Assembly: GCF_018873765.1 (NCBI RefSeq)
Contig: NC_057920.1
Location: 13,219,307 to 13,283,306, forward strand
Origin: Telopea speciosissima
Lineage: Eukaryota; Streptophyta; Magnoliopsida; Proteales; Proteaceae
Reading direction: 5' to 3'
Length of the DNA: 64,000 bases
Below are positions 57,805-64,000 of the stretch, one piece after another. Each line of letters begins with the position of its first letter. Position 1 is the stretch's first letter. Under the pieces are notes generated by a model. That model searched no databases. It saw only the letters and a program-made list of their open reading frames with translations, and was not told where the DNA came from. The position numbers were made by a program, and so were the translations under genes.

Positions 57805-60800
57805 ATGCATTTGAGCGAGAATGAGGGAATTGAAGGGAATACCTTCGTTGTGACAGGAGGGCTTGGCTTCGTTGGCTCCGCTCTCTGCTTAGAGCTTGTA
57901 AGAAGGGGAGCTCGAGAGGTTCGATCTCTCGATAAACGTTCAACTTCTCCATGGTCCGACCATCTTAAGAAGGTCGGTGTTCGGTGCATCCAAGGTGCCT
58001 ACCTACCTACATACCTTATCTTACAAGAAACCCTAGAAATTTATTATGATATGTGTTGATTCAATGTCTACGTGATTGAATGAACCGATGAATCGGTTTC
58101 AATTTCTCAATAGGCTCGATGCTTTTCTGCAATTTCATTTTCTTTGGCTTTACAATTTTGTGATTTGAATTAGGCTAAAAATGCTTCTTCCTCCTTTGAG
58201 TAATTTTATATGCGTATCTTAGATCTCAATGTTCTACAATACAATGCTGTGTTTCTAGGTTTAATCATTGAATTATTTGTCACCGCGATCTTATTTTCTA
58301 CAGATTTGGATTTTAGGTAATGTGATTTTGCCCTTTTCCAATCTGCCTTCTTCTTCTGCGCTAGTGCACTCGTTATCCCCTCTTTCCTCCTTCCTCTTCC
58401 CTCCTGAGGCCTGAACCCTCATATGCTTAGGATTAGAAATCCCCGTGCGACGGTACTCGGCCTCTGAGAATGAGACCGGCGGGAGATGCAACCATGAATC
58501 ATGGTAAATGCAGATCACTATATTTTATGCGTCAACTTGAGCACGTGGCTTCGTTCTCGTGACTCGTTGCCTCTGCATTTACCATTTTACCCTATTTTCC
58601 TTATCATATTTATTTGTCTTCCCATTTTTGGTTTGTTCCTGGCATTTTGACTTGGGAGTTGCGACAAAAGAAAATTCTAAACCTCACAGGATGGTCAGAA
58701 ATGTCTTTTTTCGAGGCAACCAGTAAAATCACCATAGCCTTTTCTGTTTTGTTTGATACAATGATACCCTTCTTTGGACTTGGGGGAGGCCCTCCCGCCG
58801 GGTACGAGCTTCAAGTGAGACTTTTGCAGAATTTGCGGGAAGGTGTTTCCTGCCGGGGAGCCTTCGCTACGCTGTGGTGGACGAAACGTGCTGCACTGTC
58901 AATTCTTGGGTCGTGCTTGCCATATTCCACACTAGAAGAGCACTGTGGAGACTGGGTGTGCGACTCTTATGTCACCGTGAACACATAGTATTTTTTAGGA
59001 ATTTTCAGACCTTGGACATAACCCGTTGCCAACTCTTCTTATGGCACCGGGAACACATAGTTTGTTTTAGGAATTTCCGGACCTCGGACATAACACGTTG
59101 CCAACTCTTCTGGGCTTTCGAATCAGCAGGTTTGAGTAATTGGTATTGGGACTCATATACCCATATCAAAGTTGTTTCTCTGGCTGTCAAGGACATTCTC
59201 AATTCCTTTCCACTCAATTTCGGTCTATCTTTCAAAGCCAGTTTCAGGGTCTTATCAGTAGCTTGGATCTCCTGACATATGAACATGGATGTCCTTAGAT
59301 AGCATTGGTCAAGGCAAGCAAATGGATTGGCTTGATAGTCCCTGATAACTGCTCCAAATCCACTTTGAAATATAATGAAATTCTGTTTTAGTTGATCACT
59401 CACTTTGAAATATTAGAGAATTCTGTTATAGTCTCTCACTCACTTTGAAATGTAATGGAATTTTGTTTATCACTCAACCAATGAACCTTTGCCAGATCCT
59501 GCTTACAAGTTACAAGAGGTAAACAAGGGATAATATGCCATATTTCTTGGGATCAATATTCAATTTGTTTCTTTTGTTCCCATATTAAAGGAATGTTCTG
59601 CTTTCTGTGATCGAAATTATTCTCTTTCTCCTTTCCTCTGGATCCGTTTGTTTCCAGGTAAGCTGCGTAAAAGGAAAATTTCAGTGGTGAAGATTTTACC
59701 TGATGAGTTTCTTTTTACACAGATTTTATCTGAAAACAAACAGATCATTTTAGGTAAATTGGGAACAAGATATATTCACTACTGTAGACGCTGAATTTTG
59801 TCACCCCCCGACAATGATGATAACAGGACACGGACAGACATCGGTATCTCTCTCAAGAAGGACTCTTGTCCCTACATCTGAACCAAATTACCCTAACATC
59901 CCTAAAATGACTTATCAGACCCTTTTACTAAACGATGAAGGAGGTACTGCTCACCCTCCCCCACCACGGCGGTCCCGCTAGACAAGGTCCAAAATCAAGG
60001 AAAAGTGATACTGCACTCCCACGGTGCCATAGAAATGAAGGCCCACCACGGCACCGGTATACTTTTTCCACGGCGCCATGGAGGGGTGTGACATCAGCCT
60101 GCTGACGTCACCCACGGTGCCGTGGAAAAGTCCCCCACGGTGCCGTGGACATCTACAAGGCGCCGTGGAGGATAGACCCTCCCCTATAAATAGGAGGGTC
60201 CCCCTCCCTCCAAAACAAGCTTTTCTCGGGTAAGGAGACCCTCCAGGGCTTGTTTTGCCCCTTTTTCACCCTCTTTTTCCCGGTCTTTCCCTCATGAGTA
60301 TGTGAGTGAGTGAGTGAGTGGAGTTCTTCAACGTGGGTAGATCCTTCGGTTATCCATCCAAACATAGACCGATTCTGCTCTTAGGTATTGCTATCCCATT
60401 AGTGTACGGATAACGAAAAACCCCCTTCACAACCGTTATTCTGTCTGTATACAGATAGCGAGAATCTCTTATATAGCCAATACTCTGCCCGAAGTCTGAG
60501 TGACAAAACTCATCTCGTATAGCCTCATTTTGTCCTACAAGAGAGAGACAAGCCGATCGTCCGTCTCCACCTGAGCCGTGGGACATCACATATTTCGCCC
60601 TCGGTGCTCTTTCATTTATTTCTTGTATTTCTAGACAGGTATCTGTCTCTTTCCCTCTCACTATTTTTGGCATAATGTAGACAATTAAAACAACTCGTTT
60701 AGTGTACATAATAAATGATTTTTTCTTTCTTTGTTAAGATTAGTGCATCATAACTTAGCCTTACATGTTAGTATATGATATATTATCAAGGGAGAATATT

Positions 60801-61715
60801 CGAAAACCAGCATCTAGTAGAAAGACCGGTTTATCCGGGCGAGGTGGGTGTTTAACACCTTCCCACCCTCGTAACTTGACTACTTACCCTGAATCTCTGA
60901 CCAGACCATATGGAATCACGTAGCCCTTTCCGCTAACCCCGGATGGGGCTACACCCATTGGGTTCTAGGCCCTAATCCTAGGTAGCGACTCCATTTCTTT
61001 ATAAAGCATGATCCCAATCCCCATGATGATATATCGGAACGATACGCCGTTATTCATCGAAGACAATCCTTGTCGCCAAGAGGCTGAGGAACCCTCGTCC
61101 CGAGGACCACGGTCCTTACAACTACTAATTTTCAACAAAACCGCATTAGACAGACAATTGTTTTTTTCTGTTCTCTTTAACAACAACTTTGGTCTTAACT
61201 TGTAAGGGCAATCCAAGTCTCCATTTGAAATATTGTTTTTATTTGGGTTTATATTTATAGCCGACCCCATTTAGTTGAGATAAGGCAGAGGAGTTGTTGT
61301 TGTTATTGTTATTGTATTTGGGTTTATATTTACCTAGAAAACAATTCATTTTTCCAGCTTTGACATTTCCAGGTGATGTGAGCAAGAAGAAAGATGTTGA
61401 TAAGGCATTACGTGGTGCAAATTGTGTTTTTCACCTCGCATCATATGGCATGTCTGGGAAGGAAATGCTCCAAGTTGGGCGTGTTGATGAAGTGAATATA
61501 AATGGAACATGCCGTGTATTGGAAGCATGCTCTGAGTTTGGGATCAAGAGACTGGTTTACGTGAGCACATACAACGTGGTGTATGGGGGCAGAGAGATGG
61601 TGAATGGCAATGAGGCCTTGCCTTACCTTCCTACCGATGACCATGTTGATCCATACGGCCGAAGTAAATCTGTTGCTGAGCAATTGGTTCTGAAGAGCAA
61701 TGGTCGCCCTTCCAA
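57805..61715 (+). CDS. SDR42E1-like short-chain dehydrogenase/reductase, exons 1-2 (3' end outside window)
   Basis: Exon 1 is 57,805-57,994; exon 2 runs from 61,373 to about 61,715. The frame joins as CIQ-G-DVSKKKD. The extended SDR (3-beta-hydroxysteroid dehydrogenase-like) fold is clear: dinucleotide-binding TGGLGFVG at residues 17-24, FHLASYGMSG at 84-92, LVYVST with Ser128, and the catalytic YGRSK (Tyr158, Lys162). Members of the SDR42E group oxidise or reduce sterol-like substrates with NAD(P); the true substrate here is unknown. The donor of exon 2 could be AA|GTGGGT (61,715) or TGG|GTATTC (61,719). No further exon was found before 64,000, so the rest lies beyond the window. Intron 1 (3.4 kb) contains a solo LTR and a LINE tail. 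Confidence 0.85.
58973..59116. repeat. 72-bp tandem duplication in SDR42E intron 1
   Basis: Two adjacent copies begin CACCGTGAACACATAG and CACCGGGAACACATAG and share TTTTAGGAATTT and GGACATAAC(C/A)CGTTGCCAAC. They are about 85-90% alike by eye. The region just upstream (58,780-58,960) is unusually GC-rich. Confidence 0.7.
59783..61120 (+). mobile_element. Solo LTR of an Ogre/Tat-like Ty3/gypsy retrotransposon in SDR42E intron 1
   Basis: 1,338 bp run from TGTAGACGCTGAATTTTG to GGTCCTTACA, with a perfect 5-bp TSD ACTAC (59,778-59,782 and 61,121-61,125). The start matches the style of Ogre/Tat LTRs. A TATA box (TATAAATA, 60,185-60,192) gives it a + strand promoter. A short tandem GTGAGTGAGTGAG run lies at about 60,303. 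The element reads in the same direction as the host gene, so its promoter could drive transcripts into exon 2. Confidence 0.8.
60019..60192 (+). promoter_or_regulatory. Cluster of near-palindromic CCACGGYGCCGTGG motifs upstream of the LTR TATA box
   Basis: Six related sites lie within 150 bases: about 60,019 (CCCACGGTGCCATAG), 60,043 (CCACCACGGCACCGG), 60,068 (CCACGGCGCCATGG), 60,111 (CCCACGGTGCCGTGG), 60,134 (CCCACGGTGCCGTGG) and 60,157 (AAGGCGCCGTGG). A TGACGTCA element lies at about 60,103 and the TATA box at 60,185. Repeated dyad sites just upstream of a TATA box suggest LTR enhancer units. The binding factor is unknown. Confidence 0.5.
61257..61316 (+). mobile_element. RTE-type LINE 3' tail fragment
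   Basis: TAGCCGACCCCATTTAGTTGAGATAAGG followed by a (GTTGTT)n-like end is the 3' signature of plant RTE elements. The same text appears in reverse at 63,537-63,590. It lies about 57 bases before exon 2 of the SDR42E-like gene. Confidence 0.7.
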
Positions 61716-63535
61716 GTGGGTATTCTATTATTATTTTATTGTTTTATTTTTTCTATGGGTCAAAACAGGTCATTTTATACATAGAAATTCTCTGCTCAAG
61801 GCATTTGAACTGTTTCCTGACCCAGCTGTGCATTGTAATGGTGCACATGAAGATAGAAGGCAGGGACCATGTAGTTGAGTGGATTGAATGACGATAAACA
61901 TCTATTCATTGATTTCTTGACCATTGTCATTTTATGGTCCTGTTTCATTATTGAAATGTGGAAAGTACAAGAGTAATACCAATGCCAGATGTCATCCAAC
62001 TAGAATTCATCAATTTGTGTATATATACCCTGAACTTTCACTCGAGATAGTTAATGCCAGGTTTGAAGTAGAAGTAACTAGTTGTTTGTGTCAACTGGGT
62101 TTAGTTTCATTGTGGAAGAAAAAGCTTTTGGTTTAAAGGTGTACTTGTTCATTTTTCCTCTGAAAATGATGCAGTCTCTTGTTTGGTTGTCTACAATACT
62201 CAATATATGTTAAAAAGGGTGCTCATGGTCTCTTGTTAAGTAACCATTTTATATACCTGAGGAAAATATCTTATTTTATCTATTTCCTTTCAGCTCCATC
62301 TAGTTTGCAAGTATAGAAAGGGAAATGGAAAAAGAAAAAAAAAAGTGATATTAATTGGAAAAAGAGAATTAAATTTTTTTAATCGTGATTGTATAATTTA
62401 TTTAAGATCTTATGAGGTAGTTCTCTTTCCTCGCTTTTTGAAACAATCAATCATCCGTGGAGTAGCAGACCAATGGGATGACTCCTAACCATATTAGTGG
62501 GGTTTGATTCTTTATCCGAAGCTACAAAGGGAAGGGTGGGGACAGAGAAGTCATGCCCCGCCGCCTTCTAGGTTGGAAGGCCAAAGTTCTCTCTTCAAGG
62601 GGTAAAATAGTACTTATTAAGCATGTCTAAAGAAGCATGCCATATGGCAATTAAGCTTTTCAAAGTGGATTCTTCATTTTCCTATTCAAATCTAAGGAAT
62701 CTTGTTGAAAAATTGAGATAAAATTTAATGTGTATATCTGGCAAATTTTTTAGTTAGACACGGTCATTGCTGGAATGATTAGAAAAGTTTCCTAATACAT
62801 ATTGGCAAACCCTAACCTTGATCTAGAGAAAGGCTAATAGAACTTACTGTAATGGATTCCAGGAAATAGGAACAGATATGTTGGAATGATGACAGATGAA
62901 ACTAAAGAAGAAATAAAGATAGGAAACTACAATAGGAGAACAGAACTATTAGAAGGGATACAACTGAATTCAGATAAGAAATAAAGAAGAAATCGATGAT
63001 CAGAAACAGAGTTTTAAAAGAGGGAAAAAGATAAATCTGACAACTAAGTTTCGAATGGACCAAAGGCCAGGAAATTCAAATGGAGTTTTCCCTGGAATCT
63101 ATTGACATAGGAATCAGGTTTTCAATGTGATACTGGGGTTGCAATTAGGTCTGATGTTAGAAATATAAGAAAACAGAGCGGGGTTTACCCCAATAGTAAT
63201 AAGCAGATAGAAAGTTAATTCCAGAACTCAGGTTTGAAAGATATTGATGTCTGAAATTCAAATATGAAATTTTGAAGCAATTTAATTACTGTGCTAACAG
63301 GTGTGAACAGAAATGGATTAGCAAAATATATCAGAAAACAGGGTATGACAGAGTAGATAATAAGGCTTAGAAACCAACTTTTGGATTGTAGGAACAGAGA
63401 TACAGGATTGAAATAAAATAAGAAGGAAGAAGAACGAGGGAGGGAGCAGGAATATACCTGCAGAGAAAAACCTTGGAATCCACAAAGAATTCTTGAGAAT
63501 CCACCCACAGAATGCTATGAATACACACAGCACAA
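61716..63535 (+). other. Downstream intron of SDR42E-like gene with an L1 fragment (about 62,540-62,760)
   Basis: In one + frame, 62,555-62,720 gives RRLLGWKAKVLSSRGKIVLIKH followed by SMPYGN, closely resembling the RLxGWKxKLLSxAGRxxLIKxVLxSIP segment of plant L1 reverse transcriptases, with stops. The remaining sequence is AT- and GA-rich and shows no exon of the SDR42E family. Confidence 0.55.
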
Positions 63536-63981
63536 CAACAACAACAACAACTCAGCCTTATGCCAACTAAATGGGGTCGGCTACATGGATCCTTCCCACC
63601 AATCATCTGTATTCGAGGTCATACTTGATACAAGACCTAAGCTATACATGTCTTTCCTCACCACTTCTCCTAAGGTCATTTTAGGTCTGCCCCTGGCTCT
63701 TTTAGTTCCTTCAATCTGAATCAAATCACTCCTCCGTACTGGAGCATCCGAAGGCCTGCGTTGAACATTGCCATGCCACCTTAAACGACTTTCTCGTAGC
63801 TTATCATGTATCGGAGCTACTCCCAAACCAGCTCTAATATGATCATTCCTTACTTTATCCTTTCTAGTTTTGCCACTCATCCATCTCAACATCCTCATCT
63901 CTGCTGTACTGAGTTTATCTATATGATGATTCTTAACTGCCCAACATGGGGCTCCAAGGGCCAAGTACATGGGGCTCCAAG
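63536..63981 (-). mobile_element. 5'-truncated RTE-type LINE with 14-bp target-site duplication
   Basis: The minus strand encodes AEMRMLRWMSGKTRKDKVRND, GVAPIHDKLRESRLRWHGNVQRRP and RARGRPKMTLGEVVRKD, the C-terminal end of plant RTE reverse transcriptases. It finishes with the GCCGACCCCATTTAG signature and a (GTT)n tail. The 14-bp repeat TACACACAGCACAA lies on both sides (63,522-63,535 and 63,982-63,995). The intact reading frame and perfect TSD mark a recent insertion. Confidence 0.88.
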
Positions 63982-64000
63982 TACACACAGCACAATGGAT

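Noticed and set aside
63581-63988. 135-codon minus-strand ORF as a possible host gene
   Set aside because: The sequence is the C-terminal end of an RTE LINE reverse transcriptase with a tail and TSD, so it is a mobile element.
1-64000. CRISPR arrays, bacterial operons, riboswitches, organellar inserts
   Set aside because: No evenly spaced short repeats, polycistronic layout or organelle gene order were seen. All evidence points to plant nuclear DNA.

Overview
This is nuclear DNA from a flowering plant. The genes are split by GT-AG introns, several proteins are plant-specific (a plant mobile domain protein, a plant aminoacylase-1, a heavy-metal-associated protein), and most of the space is filled by plant-type transposable elements (hAT, PIF/Harbinger, Mutator-like, LTR retrotransposons, L1 and RTE LINEs). 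I cannot name the species. Nothing looks bacterial, viral or organellar.

The first 39.6 kb is a tandem duplication. Each copy carries an aminoacylase-1-like gene (ACY1, M20 metallopeptidase family), a decayed plant mobile domain (PMD) gene nested in its second intron, and a conserved coiled-coil gene downstream. Copy A runs from before base 1 to about 20,610, so its ACY1 exons 1-2 lie outside the window. Copy B ends near 39,577, and its ACY1 is complete (five exons, 24,393-33,958). Copy A has absorbed about 13 kb of insertions: a PIF/Harbinger-like element (1,343-4,438), a gag-only LTR retrotransposon with an extra inverted LTR (6,087-11,528), and a coding-poor LTR retrotransposon (11,544-16,064) that itself holds a hAT element. 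Copy B intron 2 holds two Mutator-like elements, one with a possible captured gene fragment, plus a MITE.

Both copies show decay. ACY1-B keeps the zinc ligands but has Lys where the family has the catalytic Glu. The PMD gene has an in-frame stop in copy B and a deletion in copy A. The coiled-coil gene has lost its first exon in copy A and has a disrupted 5' reading frame in copy B.

The right 24 kb carries three ordinary single genes separated by MITEs, solo LTRs and LINE fragments, all on the + strand: a conserved plant protein of unknown function (45,293-48,847), a small HMA-fold protein without the metal-binding cysteines (55,133-56,034), and the first two exons of an SDR42E-like short-chain dehydrogenase (from 57,805) that continues past the window edge. 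Its first intron contains a 1.3-kb solo LTR with a cluster of near-palindromic GC-rich motifs upstream of a TATA box.

The genes do not form a pathway. The interest of the window lies in the duplication, its unequal decay, and the well-preserved record of transposon insertions with readable target-site duplications (TSDs).
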